Below, piece by piece: positions 1 to 9,912 of a stretch of 64,000 bases of DNA; the stretch's first letter is position 1; the number at the start of each line of letters is the position of its first letter. The stretch is from the NCBI GenBank assembly GCA_002382325.1, contig DGAG01000018.1, forward strand, positions 10,325 through 74,324. The letters are read 5' to 3'. Below the pieces are notes generated by a model that saw only the letters and a program-made list of their open reading frames with translations, made no database searches and was not told the DNA's origin. Source of the stretch: Epsilonproteobacteria bacterium UBA4036 (GTDB taxonomy: Bacteria > Campylobacterota > Campylobacteria > Campylobacterales > Arcobacteraceae). The position numbers and the translations under genes are program-made.

Positions 1-356
1 ATAAATAAATACAAGGCATAATATTCAGGATACGCGGTATCATGGAATCGTAATTTATTAAGCGATAAGAGCAAGAAAAGAATCGTGGCAATAATCATAA
101 TAAATTGAGCCAATAAAGAGATTCCATCAATAAGCATTAAATCAAAAAATCCTCGAGTTGCTCCACTGTATCCGTAAAGAACACCAAAATCAACCACTAA
201 AAACAAAATGGCTAACATTATATACAACGACTTATCCAATTTTTTGGCAAATAAATCAATACATAAAATGGTCAATGCTCCAAAAATTGCAATCAGCATT
301 GGAACGATGGTGATAAAATTTAGACTCTCTAAGTCAATGTTAATTGGCGGTATCAT
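1..356 (-). CDS. nuoN: NADH-quinone oxidoreductase subunit N (partial, N-terminal part)
   Basis: This is the start of the last gene of the complex I operon; the rest lies beyond the left edge of the window. About 118 codons are visible, beginning MIPPINIDLESLNF and continuing with hydrophobic membrane helices, as expected for the NuoN antiporter-like proton-pumping subunit. The start codon overlaps the nuoM stop by one base (TAATG), so the two are translationally coupled. The identification rests on operon position and the hydrophobic profile; the conserved lysine region of NuoN is outside the window. Confidence 0.85.
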   Translation of the reverse strand, partial: MIPPINIDLESLNFITIVPMLIAIFGALTILCIDLFAKKLDKSLYIMLAILFLVVDFGVLYGYSGATRGFFDLMLIDGISLLAQFIMIIATILFLLLSLNKLRFHDTAYPEYYALYLF

Positions 357-1882
357 TATTTCACCTCCCCAATACTGTTAGCCGATAAGATTTTGGCTTT
401 GGTCGTTTCATTCACGGCCTTTAATTGCATAATTTCAACCAAAGCAGTAACTGATTTATTCACTGGTTCTAAAATGGGTTTAGGGTAAACCCCTAAAATC
501 ACCACCAAGGCAACCAAAGGAATTAAGGCAACAAGTTCACGTCCTTTGGCATCATGTAATTTCTCATTTTTGGGATTATTTAAAGGACCAAAAAAGACTT
601 TTTTATACATAACCAGCATATAAACCGCTCCTAAAATAATCGTCAAACCTGCAAGAAGTGTTAACACAGGCGATGTTTTGAAAAATCCCAATAACGATAA
701 AAACTCCCCCACAAAACCAATGGTTAAAGGCAATCCCACTGATGCCATAAGCATTACTGCAAAAATTGTGGCGTAATTGGGCATCACTTTAGCCAAGCCT
801 CCAAATTCGCTGATAAGCTTAGTGTGTCGTCTGTCATAAATGACTCCCACTAACATAAACAGCGCGCCTGAAACAATCCCGTGAGAAATCATTAAAAAGA
901 TTGACCCCCCAATTCCTTCAACATTTAACGCAAATGTTCCTAAAATAATCACCCCCATATGTGAAACCGAAGAGTAAGCAATAACTTGTTTCATATCTTC
1001 TTGCGCATACGCTACCATCGCAGTATAAATAATCGCAATCAGTGCTAAAATCGCCATAGGGATAACAAAATATGCCGTAGCATCAGGAAATAAGGGAAGT
1101 GAAAATCGAATGAATCCATACGTACCCATTTTAAGTAATACAGCAGCTAAAATAACCGAACCAATCGTAGGAGCTTGTCCGTGAGCGTAAGGCAACCATG
1201 TGTGAAACGGAACCATAGGAACTTTGATGGCAAACCCTAAGAAAAATGCCACAAAAAGCCATAACTGCATATCAAAAGGTAAAAGCAACATATTCCAATC
1301 TAAAAGACTAAAACTCCAATTACCTGTGGTTTGATAGTAAACGTACCCTAAAAAAAGCATCCCAACCAACATGACCAACGAGCCTGTAAAGGTGTACAAG
1401 AAAAATTTAATTGAAGCATAAATTCTTAAATTTCCACCCCATGCACCAATGATGTATAACATTGGTACCAATGAGAGTTCCCAAAAAAGATAAAAAATAA
1501 TAGCGTCCAAACATAAAAAAACGGCTACCATGGTCATTTCTAAAAACAGCACAGAAATGACTAAGTTTTTTAAATCTCTTTTTTCAGTTAATCCAATTAA
1601 TGAAATCATGGTCATAAAGGTGGTTAAAATAACTAGAAATAACGATATGCCATCCACTGCCACTAAATAGTTAATTCCGTATGAAGGAATAATTGGCAAC
1701 ATCTCCATAAACTGCATTCCGGCATTGTCATTGTCAAAGACAATCCACAACCCAATACTTAACAGAAATTCAATTGCGCTCACAGCAATTGCATACGCTC
1801 GAACAGACTCTTTTTGTACTAAAAATCCAATCAATGCGGCAACGGCTGGAAAAAATATTAAAATCGATAAAATGTGTTCCAT
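356..1882 (-). CDS. nuoM: NADH-quinone oxidoreductase subunit M
   Basis: NuoM is one of the three antiporter-like, proton-translocating membrane subunits of respiratory complex I. The 508-residue product is almost wholly hydrophobic, with about 14 predicted helices. The two signature charges are visible: the glutamate in FWELSLVPM (around residue 135) and the lysine in GFAIKVPMVPFHTWLP (around residue 225), followed by the conserved HGQAPT loop. Length is normal for the family. It lies 9 bases after nuoL and overlaps nuoN by one base. Confidence 0.97.
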   Translation of the reverse strand: MEHILSILIFFPAVAALIGFLVQKESVRAYAIAVSAIEFLLSIGLWIVFDNDNAGMQFMEMLPIIPSYGINYLVAVDGISLFLVILTTFMTMISLIGLTEKRDLKNLVISVLFLEMTMVAVFLCLDAIIFYLFWELSLVPMLYIIGAWGGNLRIYASIKFFLYTFTGSLVMLVGMLFLGYVYYQTTGNWSFSLLDWNMLLLPFDMQLWLFVAFFLGFAIKVPMVPFHTWLPYAHGQAPTIGSVILAAVLLKMGTYGFIRFSLPLFPDATAYFVIPMAILALIAIIYTAMVAYAQEDMKQVIAYSSVSHMGVIILGTFALNVEGIGGSIFLMISHGIVSGALFMLVGVIYDRRHTKLISEFGGLAKVMPNYATIFAVMLMASVGLPLTIGFVGEFLSLLGFFKTSPVLTLLAGLTIILGAVYMLVMYKKVFFGPLNNPKNEKLHDAKGRELVALIPLVALVVILGVYPKPILEPVNKSVTALVEIMQLKAVNETTKAKILSANSIGEVK

Positions 1883-1891
1883 TTATTCCCC

Positions 1892-3826
1892 TTACTTCGC
1901 TAAACCAAAAAAGATACCAACTACCAATAAAACCGTCAACCCTATTACCATTAAGGTCAATGCTTTTGATAAGTTCCCTGACTGTATTGGTCTGCTCTCT
2001 TGTCCTGTTTTGTACACCATTTTTGCAATGCCATCGACAATCACATCAACCACTTTTAAATCAATCTCTTTCCAAGAGAACTGACTCATACGTAAGTAAG
2101 GTTTGTTGATAACATTTTCTAAAAAGTGCGGTATGTAGTATTGATTGGCCAAAAGTTTATAACAAAATCGGTGTTGCAACGCTTGACTAAAATAGGTACC
2201 ATCTTTTTTAAATTTAAATACCGCAAAAATAATTCCCCCTAAAGCCATCGCTGTTGTAATGGCAATTAAGGTATAAAGCGTTGTTGTACTGACATGTATT
2301 TCAAGTTCAGGTAATGCCGTTGTAATCATCTCAACAAAAGGGGCTTTAAACCATCCTGCAATAATGGCTAACACAGCCAATGGTGTCATAGCTGCAATCA
2401 CAAATGGATAGGTTTCGTGAGGATGATACCCAAACTTTTTGAAATTTTCTTCTCCATGAAATACATACATAATCAGTCTGAATGAATAAAAGGCTGTCAA
2501 TCCAGCGGTTACCCAAAGCACTGCCCAAATAATATACGCGTGTGCCCCAAATGCCACTTCCAAAATCAAATCTTTTGAAAAGAAGCCCGATAAGGGAAAA
2601 ATTCCAGCAAGTGCCACAGAAGCTATGGTCATAATAATTGAAGTGGCTTTCATATGCTTATGCAATCCACCCATATTTTTAATGTTAATCTCATTGTTTG
2701 TCGCATGCATCACATTTCCTGCTCCTAAAAACAGAACCGATTTAAAAAATGCATGCGTGGCAAGGTGAAACAGTGCGACCCAATATGCACCCAAACCAGC
2801 GGCAACAAACATATACCCCAATTGAGACAGAGTTGAGAAGGCAATGATTTTTTTAATATTTGTTGCAACTAAAGCTTGAGAAGCTGCAAATATGGCAACA
2901 AATGCTCCCAATGAAGCAATCACATATCCCACTTCGGGTACAGCTGTAAAAATTTCATTGGCTCGAATAACCAAATACACCCCTGCTGTTACCATGGTAG
3001 CTGCGTGAATCAATGCCGATACAGGAGTAGGACCTTCCATGGCATTCGCCAACCATTGATTAAAAGGAAATTGCGCTGATTTTCCCATGGCTCCAATAAA
3101 TAAAAATGCGGCAATAGCCACAATAAGCCCATGCGACAAATCACCAATATTGGCAAACACCACATCGTATTGCAATGAGCCAATGTTCCAATAAATAAAG
3201 AAAATACCTACTAACATTCCAAGGTCAGCTACACGGTTCATAATAAACGCTTCATTTGCAGCATAACCGGGAGAAACAGAAGAGTAAGGAGAAAGTGTTG
3301 AGTAAGGCGAAGCATACATATCTTTACTTCGTTGAACATCGGCCTTATGATACCAAAATCCAATCAATCCCCAAGAACACAATCCTACCCCTTCCCAACC
3401 AATAAATAATCCTGCAAAGTTATCGGACATAATTAAAATCATCATTGAAAATACAAAGGCTGAAAGCCATGCAAAAAATCGGTTGAAACTTTTATCGTGG
3501 TCCATATAGCCAATTGAATGAATATGTACCATGGTTGAAACAATCGTAACAACACACATCATGGTAGCACTAATGGGGTCAACAATAAATCCAAACGGGA
3601 TATCAATATTTCCAATAACAATCCAGTCAAGCATTCTTACATGAATAACCTCTTGAGAAGTAAAAACATGAAAAAGCAGATTTAAAGAGGCAATCATGGA
3701 TACCCCTAAAAGTGCGGATGTAAAAATTCCTGTAAATAACTTTTTAGGCGTATTGGCAAACAGTGTTGCAAACAATGAACCCACAAGCGGTGCAAAAAGT
3801 GCTATGTATAAATATTTTTCCATCAT
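1892..3826 (-). CDS. nuoL: NADH-quinone oxidoreductase subunit L
   Basis: NuoL is the distal proton-pumping subunit of complex I, carrying the long lateral helix in its C-terminal part. The 644-residue protein has the family glutamate in FIGWEGVGLCSW and the lysine in MGKSAQFPFNQWL, followed by GPTPVSALIHAATMV. An unusual Ser/Pro/Tyr-rich stretch (YASPYSTLSPYSSVSPGYA, encoded near 3260-3320) sits before the conserved AFIMNRVADLG segment, where many relatives have a shorter loop. The start ATG overlaps the nuoK stop (TAATGATG); a second ATG one codon later is equally possible. Confidence 0.97.
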   Translation of the reverse strand: MMEKYLYIALFAPLVGSLFATLFANTPKKLFTGIFTSALLGVSMIASLNLLFHVFTSQEVIHVRMLDWIVIGNIDIPFGFIVDPISATMMCVVTIVSTMVHIHSIGYMDHDKSFNRFFAWLSAFVFSMMILIMSDNFAGLFIGWEGVGLCSWGLIGFWYHKADVQRSKDMYASPYSTLSPYSSVSPGYAANEAFIMNRVADLGMLVGIFFIYWNIGSLQYDVVFANIGDLSHGLIVAIAAFLFIGAMGKSAQFPFNQWLANAMEGPTPVSALIHAATMVTAGVYLVIRANEIFTAVPEVGYVIASLGAFVAIFAASQALVATNIKKIIAFSTLSQLGYMFVAAGLGAYWVALFHLATHAFFKSVLFLGAGNVMHATNNEINIKNMGGLHKHMKATSIIMTIASVALAGIFPLSGFFSKDLILEVAFGAHAYIIWAVLWVTAGLTAFYSFRLIMYVFHGEENFKKFGYHPHETYPFVIAAMTPLAVLAIIAGWFKAPFVEMITTALPELEIHVSTTTLYTLIAITTAMALGGIIFAVFKFKKDGTYFSQALQHRFCYKLLANQYYIPHFLENVINKPYLRMSQFSWKEIDLKVVDVIVDGIAKMVYKTGQESRPIQSGNLSKALTLMVIGLTVLLVVGIFFGLAK

Positions 3827-4131
3827 TAGCCTTTCATACTTACTATGGAGTCAAGATTAATGCTGCCTTTTCGTTTGTATAGCAAAATCAGTAAACCAAG
3901 ACCAACGGCCACTTCACTTGCTGCAATTGCCACAATAAAAAAAGCAAACATTTGTCCTGTTAAATCCCCGTGAAATTTTGAAATAGCAGCCAGTCCGATA
4001 TTGACCGCATTGAGCATAATTTCTGTTGAGAAAAAAAGCATTAACAAATTCTTTCTTCGAACGACTCCCACTAAACCTATGATAAAAATAATCGTGGAGA
4101 GAATCAAATAATCATTTAACGCCAGTGTCAT
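3826..4131 (-). CDS. nuoK: NADH-quinone oxidoreductase subunit K
   Basis: NuoK is a small three-helix membrane subunit of complex I (homologue of mitochondrial ND4L). The 101-residue product has the standard length. It shows both membrane glutamates of the family, in FFSTEIMLNAVNIGL and AASEVAVGLGLLILLY, which form part of the proton path at the E-channel. It overlaps nuoJ by four bases (ATGA) and touches nuoL, so the three are read as a coupled unit. Confidence 0.97.
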   Translation of the reverse strand: MTLALNDYLILSTIIFIIGLVGVVRRKNLLMLFFSTEIMLNAVNIGLAAISKFHGDLTGQMFAFFIVAIAASEVAVGLGLLILLYKRKGSINLDSIVSMKG

Positions 4132-4706
4132 TTTTTCTCCTTTGTTGCTTCTTCTTTTTCAAGTTCATCAATTTCATCTTCACTCATCAACGTTACATTG
4201 TTGTCCATCTTTTTCCCTGCTAAGATAATCCCACCAATCATAGCAACAAGCAACATCACAGCGGCGACTTCAAAAGGAACAATATATTTTGTAAATAAGA
4301 CCAACCCAACATCTTGCGCATTGCCATACTCAGGATGTATCGGATACAACCCTTGCATAGCATTTTCTCCAATAATGGGTGCTGCAAAAATAATTACTAC
4401 CAGTAACGCAATCATTCCTGATAAAAAGAATTTCAACCGTGGATTGGCAATTTTTTCTTCAACTTCTGCCATGGAATCAAAAAACATCATCCCAAACGCA
4501 TACAGTGCCATAACAGCACCTGTGTACACCACAATTTGAACCACTCCTAAAAAGTCGGCATTGAGCAAAAAGAAAAAAGCCGAAATAAAAATCATTCCCG
4601 CAGCCAATGAGCTTAACGCATACAAAGCATTATTGGTCATAACCGTTATACTAAACATTCCAATGGTTAAGAATGCAAACAGATAAAATGCAACTATTTC
4701 AAACAT
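4128..4706 (-). CDS. nuoJ: NADH-quinone oxidoreductase subunit J
   Basis: NuoJ (ND6 homologue) is a five-helix membrane subunit of complex I. The 192-residue protein has the conserved segment VVQIVVYTGAVMALYAFGMM, the helix with the pi-bulge in solved complex I structures. It ends in a charged Lys/Glu-rich tail. Position between nuoI and nuoK and the four-base overlap with nuoK support the call. Confidence 0.96.
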   Translation of the reverse strand: MFEIVAFYLFAFLTIGMFSITVMTNNALYALSSLAAGMIFISAFFFLLNADFLGVVQIVVYTGAVMALYAFGMMFFDSMAEVEEKIANPRLKFFLSGMIALLVVIIFAAPIIGENAMQGLYPIHPEYGNAQDVGLVLFTKYIVPFEVAAVMLLVAMIGGIILAGKKMDNNVTLMSEDEIDELEKEEATKEKK

Positions 4707-4715
4707 ATTGCTCCT

Positions 4716-5342
4716 TTAATACGCAAGTGGTGTTTTTTTCAATCTCTCATCAGCATTAGGAGAGATGGCACCAAATCCAGGATATTCTTCTTGCATGGAC
4801 AGTTGATCCAATGGCGTTAAGAAATCTTCTTTTAATCCAAAATGCGCTCGTTGTTCACTTGCATTTTCATATCGTCCACCATGAACAATAGCAAGTTCAG
4901 GACACACTTCTGCACAATACCCACAAAAAATACAACGCCCTAAGTTAATGGAGTATTCTAAAACCTCTTTTCGTGAATTTTCATCGATTCGTGTGTCCAT
5001 TCGAATACACTTTGCAATACAAATTTTTTCACACAATCCACATCCAATACATCGATTTTCACCCGATTCCAATAGTGCGAGTAACTTATGAACTGCTCGA
5101 TATCGTGGACTTATTGGTAATTTCTCAGCGGGGTATTGTACGGTGTGCATATTGTTATTAAACAACGCTTCTTTCATCATTTTAAATGTGATTTTAAGCC
5201 CACCAAAAAGCTCTGTTTTAACAGAACGTTTCATAATTTGTTTAAACTCTTGCCACCCTGTTTTAGGATAATCATCATCTTGCACAAGCATATACTCTTG
5301 GGTTCCGGTGTTTCGGTTTTTTAAATCTTCTAAATTCATCAT
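4716..5342 (-). CDS. nuoI: NADH-quinone oxidoreductase subunit I (2x[4Fe-4S])
   Basis: NuoI is the ferredoxin-like subunit that carries clusters N6a and N6b towards NuoB. Two cysteine motifs are present in the middle of the 208-residue protein: [15 protein letters not shown] and [12 protein letters not shown]. The first lacks the usual proline after its fourth cysteine. The N-terminal half has extra charged residues compared with the E. coli protein, and the C-terminus is extended. It lies between nuoH and nuoJ with short gaps. Confidence 0.96.
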   Translation of the reverse strand: MMNLEDLKNRNTGTQEYMLVQDDDYPKTGWQEFKQIMKRSVKTELFGGLKITFKMMKEALFNNNMHTVQYPAEKLPISPRYRAVHKLLALLESGENRCIGCGLCEKICIAKCIRMDTRIDENSRKEVLEYSINLGRCIFCGYCAEVCPELAIVHGGRYENASEQRAHFGLKEDFLTPLDQLSMQEEYPGFGAISPNADERLKKTPLAY

Positions 5343-5347
5343 TACTC

Positions 5348-6340
5348 CTAAAACATCATTACAAAGCCAGTAATTAAGATATTAATTACTGCCAATGGCA
5401 TTAAGATTTTCCAGCACAACCACATCAATTGATCCGGTCGTATATGAGGCCAAGAAGCTCTTGTCCATAAAAAGAAGAAAATCAAAAACATTACTTTTAA
5501 GACAATGGCTAAGCCACCTGGTATAAAGTAAAAATCATTAAACCCACCCAAGAAAATCAAAGAAATTAAGAAACAAATCGTAAAAAGGTTGGCATACTCA
5601 CCAATAAAAAACATCCCCCATCGCATTCCTGAATACTCTGTGGCATATCCTGCTACAATTTCTGCTTCATGCTCAAGCAAGTCAAAGGGTGTTCGGTTGG
5701 TTTCTGCAAATCCTGCAATAACAAATAAAATAAATGCCAACGGCTGTGTCCAAACCAACCAGTTAGAAACTCCGCCTGTTTGATATTGGTTAATATCAAT
5801 CAATGACAAACTTCCTACTAACATTAAAGGTGCTAAAATAGCAAGTCCTGAAACCACTTCATAGGACAAAAGTTGTATCGCTGTTCGTGCCCCTCCTAAA
5901 AGAGACCATTTATTGGCACTGCTCATACCTGCAAGTAATGGTCCATAAAGTCCAATACCTGCCACACCCATTACAAACAATAACCCCACATTAATATCAG
6001 CGATAATGGGTCGAACGGTGTACCCAAAGAGTTCAAACTCTGGGAAAAAAGGCACGGCTGTCATAGCAATAAATGCTGTGGCTGCTGTGATTATGGGAGC
6101 AATTTTGAAAATGGGTTTAACTGCATTAGCAGGAACAAAATCCTCTTTACAAAAAAGCTTTGTTCCATCAGCAATAAGCTGTAAAACACCTTGTGGTCCT
6201 ACGTTCATAGGTCCCAATCGTCGTTGCATAAATGCCAATATCTTTCTTTCAATATAGGTCGTAAATCCTGCTAATGCTGAAAAAACTGCCAATACAACAA
6301 CTGCTTTTACAATAGTTTCAATGATAATACTGGTTTCCAT
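5348..6340 (-). CDS. nuoH: NADH-quinone oxidoreductase subunit H
   Basis: NuoH (ND1 homologue) forms much of the quinone-binding chamber at the membrane interface of complex I. The 330-residue protein has about eight to nine helices and the conserved cytoplasmic-loop motifs [19 protein letters not shown] near the N-terminus and [34 protein letters not shown] further on. Length is normal. The gene starts 2 bases after the nuoG stop. Confidence 0.97.
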   Translation of the reverse strand: METSIIIETIVKAVVVLAVFSALAGFTTYIERKILAFMQRRLGPMNVGPQGVLQLIADGTKLFCKEDFVPANAVKPIFKIAPIITAATAFIAMTAVPFFPEFELFGYTVRPIIADINVGLLFVMGVAGIGLYGPLLAGMSSANKWSLLGGARTAIQLLSYEVVSGLAILAPLMLVGSLSLIDINQYQTGGVSNWLVWTQPLAFILFVIAGFAETNRTPFDLLEHEAEIVAGYATEYSGMRWGMFFIGEYANLFTICFLISLIFLGGFNDFYFIPGGLAIVLKVMFLIFFFLWTRASWPHIRPDQLMWLCWKILMPLAVINILITGFVMMF

Positions 6341-6342
6341 TT

Positions 6343-8802
6343 TTACACCTTTTTAATCGTTGCACTGCTGTATCGACTGGTGCTGAACAATTGTTTCGTT
6401 GGGATGGTTTTATCAAAATACGATACATAGGCAATGTCACTGGTTAAGTGATTGTCTAAAATGACTTCAAGCTCTTCTTTACTTGAAGAGGTACTGACTT
6501 CCACTTTGTCATTTTCATTCAGACCCAATTTCTCCATTAAGCTGCTTGAAACATACAATGCCGTTTTATCGTTTGATAATTGATGTGCTTTATAGGTAAA
6601 TTCATTAAACTGATTAATAGGGTTGGCTTTGTAAATTACCGTACCTGTAAAGCCATAGAGTTTTTCAATGGGTTCAAAACTCTCAATGCTTTCATAGGTG
6701 GCATTGTCTAAAAGATACCCTCGATTCTCTTCTTGATTATTTTTAAATTCATTGGGCAATTGGTCAAATAAAATGGCTTTAAACCCCTTTTCTTGCGGGA
6801 GTTGTTCAGTGTATTCAATGGTGTATTCAACCTCATCATCGAGTAAAACATTGGCAAAATCATTTAGCACATATCCGCCATAAGGTAATGCCACGTTTGT
6901 TGGAACCACTCTTTTATCACAAGAGGTGAAGGTTCCTTCTTGCTGATTTAGTGCTGGAATACTGATATTTCCATCACCTAAAGCACTCAACTCAAAGTTG
7001 GCTTTTTCATTGTATCCCACCACAAATCCCTCTTCTTGCTCATCTAACGTACAAATCAGACTCACGCCCAAGGTATTGGTTTGTGTTGGAATAATCATCA
7101 CTTTAAATGGGGTGTATTTTTGAATGAGTCCACACAGTTTGGCTAAATTTACACTTTGAGGATGGTAAATTAAATCTTCTCCTACAATTAAAGTGTACGC
7201 ATCTTTTTTATCCAACATGGCATTGATAGTTTCAAGTAAACTTTCATCACATCCTATGAGTTCAAAGAGTTGAAGTGATTCATATTCAACTTCTTTTTCT
7301 ACATTGTTTGAAACCACTTTTTTAACTTCTTTTTCTTCCCCTGTTTCTTCATCTTTTACCATTTCAGAAATGGTTTCTTTGACGACTTCAACCACTTTTT
7401 TTGTTTTTTTCGTTTTTAACGTATTTAAATAAGTACGTAAATTCTCGGGTAAATTTTCTCCAAAAAGTTCTAAAATTAAAAACAAAATTGCTTCTTCTCT
7501 TAACGGTGCATACGTTATGGTTTCTATGGTTTTACCTTTTTTCCCAAAGCCTTCTACGTGAGTATCCCCTAATGGATGAAAATATAACCCTGCTCCTTTA
7601 TTGAGTGTAATGGCATTATTAAAGGCATATTTTACACTGGGGGCATCGGATTTTAAAAATGATCCGACTGAAATTAAGAAGTTTGAGTTATGGATATCTT
7701 TTAGTGTGGCGTTATAAAAACGACTTCCACTCGTACTGGCAAAATGGTTCATAAAGTTTTGGAAACGTTTGGCATCGTCATTGACAAGCTTCACACCCAA
7801 TTTTTCTCTTAATTTTTCTAAAATGAACGCTTCTTCATTGGTAATATAGGAGTTAAATTTAATGGTATTGGCTTGTTTAAAGGCTTCAATGGCTTCATCA
7901 AACTCTTGTGGATTTTTGGTGGCATTTTTATTTTCAAAATCGTAACCAAATCGTGCCGCTCCACTTAAACTGGCATAATGATGTTCATTGGTGACTCGAT
8001 AAATCATTGGCGTTTGATCTGCGATTGACGTGTGTTTGACTTCATAATACATCAATGAACAATCACTTGAGTGTGGATTACTCGCAGGGATTTTTGTCAA
8101 TTCCCATGAATTTGATTTATACTGAAAATCGTGACTGACTAATGCTCCTACCGGACAAACCGATATACACTCACCACAATCAATACACTTATCTTCTTCA
8201 AACCCAATGAGTGATTTGTTGAGTTTATTCCACATAGCGTACGCATCTTTAGGCATATTTTCTTTAAACGTTTTATCCAAAGCATCGGAGTCTCTTTTAA
8301 CGGTACTTAGTGCATTTGAACCAATCATATCTTTACACACCGTCACACACTTTTCACACACAATACACAACCCTGCATCGTAATTCATTACTCCCCAATG
8401 CGTTGTTGGTCGATAGGTATCTCGTACGGCATAGCTTTGTGAATCGACTTTCATGTATAAGGTATTGTTTTGAAGTTCACAATCACCACTTTGATCGCAC
8501 ACGCCACATTGTAAAGGATGGTTGACGTCATACACTTCCATAATGGCTCGTCGCTCTTTAGCAATATTTTCTGTCACCGTTTGAATTTGCATGCCCTCTT
8601 TGGCTTTGGCATTACAGGCATACACTTGTTTTCCATCGGCTTCAACCAAACACAACCGACATGCTAAGGTTGGGGAACATCGTGTTAAGTAGCAAATGGC
8701 TGGAATATAAATATTATTTGCCCGTGCAACATTTAAAAGATACTCACCCTCTTGGGTTTGACATGTTTTTCCATCAATTGTTAACGTAATCATTTCACTC
8801 AT
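6343..8802 (-). CDS. nuoG: NADH-quinone oxidoreductase subunit G
   Basis: NuoG is the largest peripheral subunit of complex I. The 819-residue protein opens with a [2Fe-2S] ferredoxin domain (ICYLTRCSPTLACRLC with a further Cys). Then comes the HPLQCGVCDQSGDCELQ motif (His plus three Cys, cluster N5 type) and two [4Fe-4S] motifs, CIVCEKCVTVC and CIDCGECISVCPVGAL. The remainder resembles a molybdopterin-oxidoreductase fold without visible cofactor ligands, with a charged Glu/Lys/Val-rich stretch (encoded near 7290-7410) that looks like a flexible linker. It is probably the entry subunit for electrons here, since no standard NuoE or NuoF is encoded. Its start overlaps the preceding stop by one base. 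Confidence 0.95.
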   Translation of the reverse strand: MSEMITLTIDGKTCQTQEGEYLLNVARANNIYIPAICYLTRCSPTLACRLCLVEADGKQVYACNAKAKEGMQIQTVTENIAKERRAIMEVYDVNHPLQCGVCDQSGDCELQNNTLYMKVDSQSYAVRDTYRPTTHWGVMNYDAGLCIVCEKCVTVCKDMIGSNALSTVKRDSDALDKTFKENMPKDAYAMWNKLNKSLIGFEEDKCIDCGECISVCPVGALVSHDFQYKSNSWELTKIPASNPHSSDCSLMYYEVKHTSIADQTPMIYRVTNEHHYASLSGAARFGYDFENKNATKNPQEFDEAIEAFKQANTIKFNSYITNEEAFILEKLREKLGVKLVNDDAKRFQNFMNHFASTSGSRFYNATLKDIHNSNFLISVGSFLKSDAPSVKYAFNNAITLNKGAGLYFHPLGDTHVEGFGKKGKTIETITYAPLREEAILFLILELFGENLPENLRTYLNTLKTKKTKKVVEVVKETISEMVKDEETGEEKEVKKVVSNNVEKEVEYESLQLFELIGCDESLLETINAMLDKKDAYTLIVGEDLIYHPQSVNLAKLCGLIQKYTPFKVMIIPTQTNTLGVSLICTLDEQEEGFVVGYNEKANFELSALGDGNISIPALNQQEGTFTSCDKRVVPTNVALPYGGYVLNDFANVLLDDEVEYTIEYTEQLPQEKGFKAILFDQLPNEFKNNQEENRGYLLDNATYESIESFEPIEKLYGFTGTVIYKANPINQFNEFTYKAHQLSNDKTALYVSSSLMEKLGLNENDKVEVSTSSSKEELEVILDNHLTSDIAYVSYFDKTIPTKQLFSTSRYSSATIKKV

Positions 8803-9605
8803 TATTCATCAACCTTTTCAATTTTTACTTGTTTGTAACTGTAGGGTAACGCTTTGATTCCCTCATGACTGCATAAGGCAATTGTGCCTTGTAAATTGGT
8901 GTCTATTTTAAAAACTCTTTGAATTGTTTGCCCATCAAATTGTATGAGAACCTTATCTCCCTCATTGATTTTTGCAATTTTAGAAAAAGAAACGCCACCT
9001 AAGAGTTGGTTTTCAACTATGGCATCACTCTTACATATCACCAATCCATCGTATGAGTCCAACTCTTCAATCTCATCTATGGATTCATTGTTATAAGAGT
9101 TAATCGCTTCAATATCTTTTGAACATCCATTTTCAATCACTACGTTTACGTTACTGTATTGGTTTAAAGCACCCAACATTTTGATAATATTTTCAGATTT
9201 TTTATGTCCTAAAATATCCAAACTCAACAGCACATAAGTGTTTGAAGCTTTCTTTGACATTTCCACAACGTCTTCAAGCTCTTCTTCTCCCACACTGGTT
9301 TCAGCACTGACATACCCCACATCCAAATCTTCAATAAACGCTTGAATTTCTGGCGTGCTGTTATGGACAAAATAGTACAAAAGTAACGCACAAATACCCT
9401 CTTCACTGCCTACTTCATATTTGATGTACGTTGAGAAGTTCAACTCATTACTTTTATAGTCAATAGGGTTCATATAAATGGTTTGTACTTCACTTTGGTT
9501 TAACTTTTCTTGCAAACTTGGGTTAAAAAAAAGTGGCAATCCAAACAGTATAACCACATCACCTTTTTGAAGTAAGTCTAAACTCTTTAGAACGTTTTTT
9601 TCCAA
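8802..9605 (-). CDS. NuoF-position complex I protein of the Campylobacterota type
   Basis: A 267-residue protein sits exactly where nuoF is found in other bacteria, but it shows no NADH- or FMN-binding glycine-rich motif and no four-cysteine cluster site of NuoF. In Campylobacter jejuni the same slot holds Cj1574c, and complex I there has been reported to use flavodoxin rather than NADH. I infer that this is the equivalent. Parts of the sequence (the VVILFGLPLF start, and a middle section about cysteines and serines in SLDILGHKKSENI) recall a degenerate NuoG/molybdopterin-type Rossmann fold, but that is weak. It lies between the NuoE-position gene (2-base gap) and nuoG (1-base overlap). Confidence 0.75.
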   Translation of the reverse strand: MEKNVLKSLDLLQKGDVVILFGLPLFFNPSLQEKLNQSEVQTIYMNPIDYKSNELNFSTYIKYEVGSEEGICALLLYYFVHNSTPEIQAFIEDLDVGYVSAETSVGEEELEDVVEMSKKASNTYVLLSLDILGHKKSENIIKMLGALNQYSNVNVVIENGCSKDIEAINSYNNESIDEIEELDSYDGLVICKSDAIVENQLLGGVSFSKIAKINEGDKVLIQFDGQTIQRVFKIDTNLQGTIALCSHEGIKALPYSYKQVKIEKVDE

Positions 9606-9607
9606 AA

Positions 9608-9898
9608 CTATGCTTCCTCACTTACTGCTTGTGTTGATGTCTCTTCCTCTTTTGGCACAAGAGTTTCATCTTTGGCTTTTTTGACCACGATTGTCCAATC
9701 GACTTCATTGAATTTCAATGAATTCATCAAGGTATAATTGTTCTCTTTGATTAAATCAGAAATTTTTTGAATGGGTGTAAAGTCCCCCATTTCAAAAAGG
9801 AAAATGGCATTTTCATTCTCTTGTATATCGTTTTTCATCAACTCTAAAACTCTGTCATAAAAGTTATCTTTAAGTGGTCTAAGGTCGTATCTTTTCAT
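9608..9898 (-). CDS. NuoE-position complex I protein of the Campylobacterota type
   Basis: A 96-residue protein occupies the nuoE slot but lacks the four cysteines that bind the [2Fe-2S] cluster N1a in true NuoE; it has no cysteine at all. It begins MKRYDLRPLKDNFYDRVLELM and ends in a Glu/Thr-rich tail. In C. jejuni the corresponding small gene is Cj1575c. It probably helps form a docking surface for a flavodoxin or ferredoxin donor, but its role is inferred from position only. Confidence 0.72.
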   Translation of the reverse strand: MKRYDLRPLKDNFYDRVLELMKNDIQENENAIFLFEMGDFTPIQKISDLIKENNYTLMNSLKFNEVDWTIVVKKAKDETLVPKEEETSTQAVSEEA

Positions 9899-9912
9899 AT
9901 TTTCTCCTAACC

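Noticed and set aside
8802..9898. Loss or decay of nuoE and nuoF
   Set aside because: The two genes are intact, tightly spaced and in the same place as in Campylobacter, so this is a lineage-specific replacement, not a deletion.
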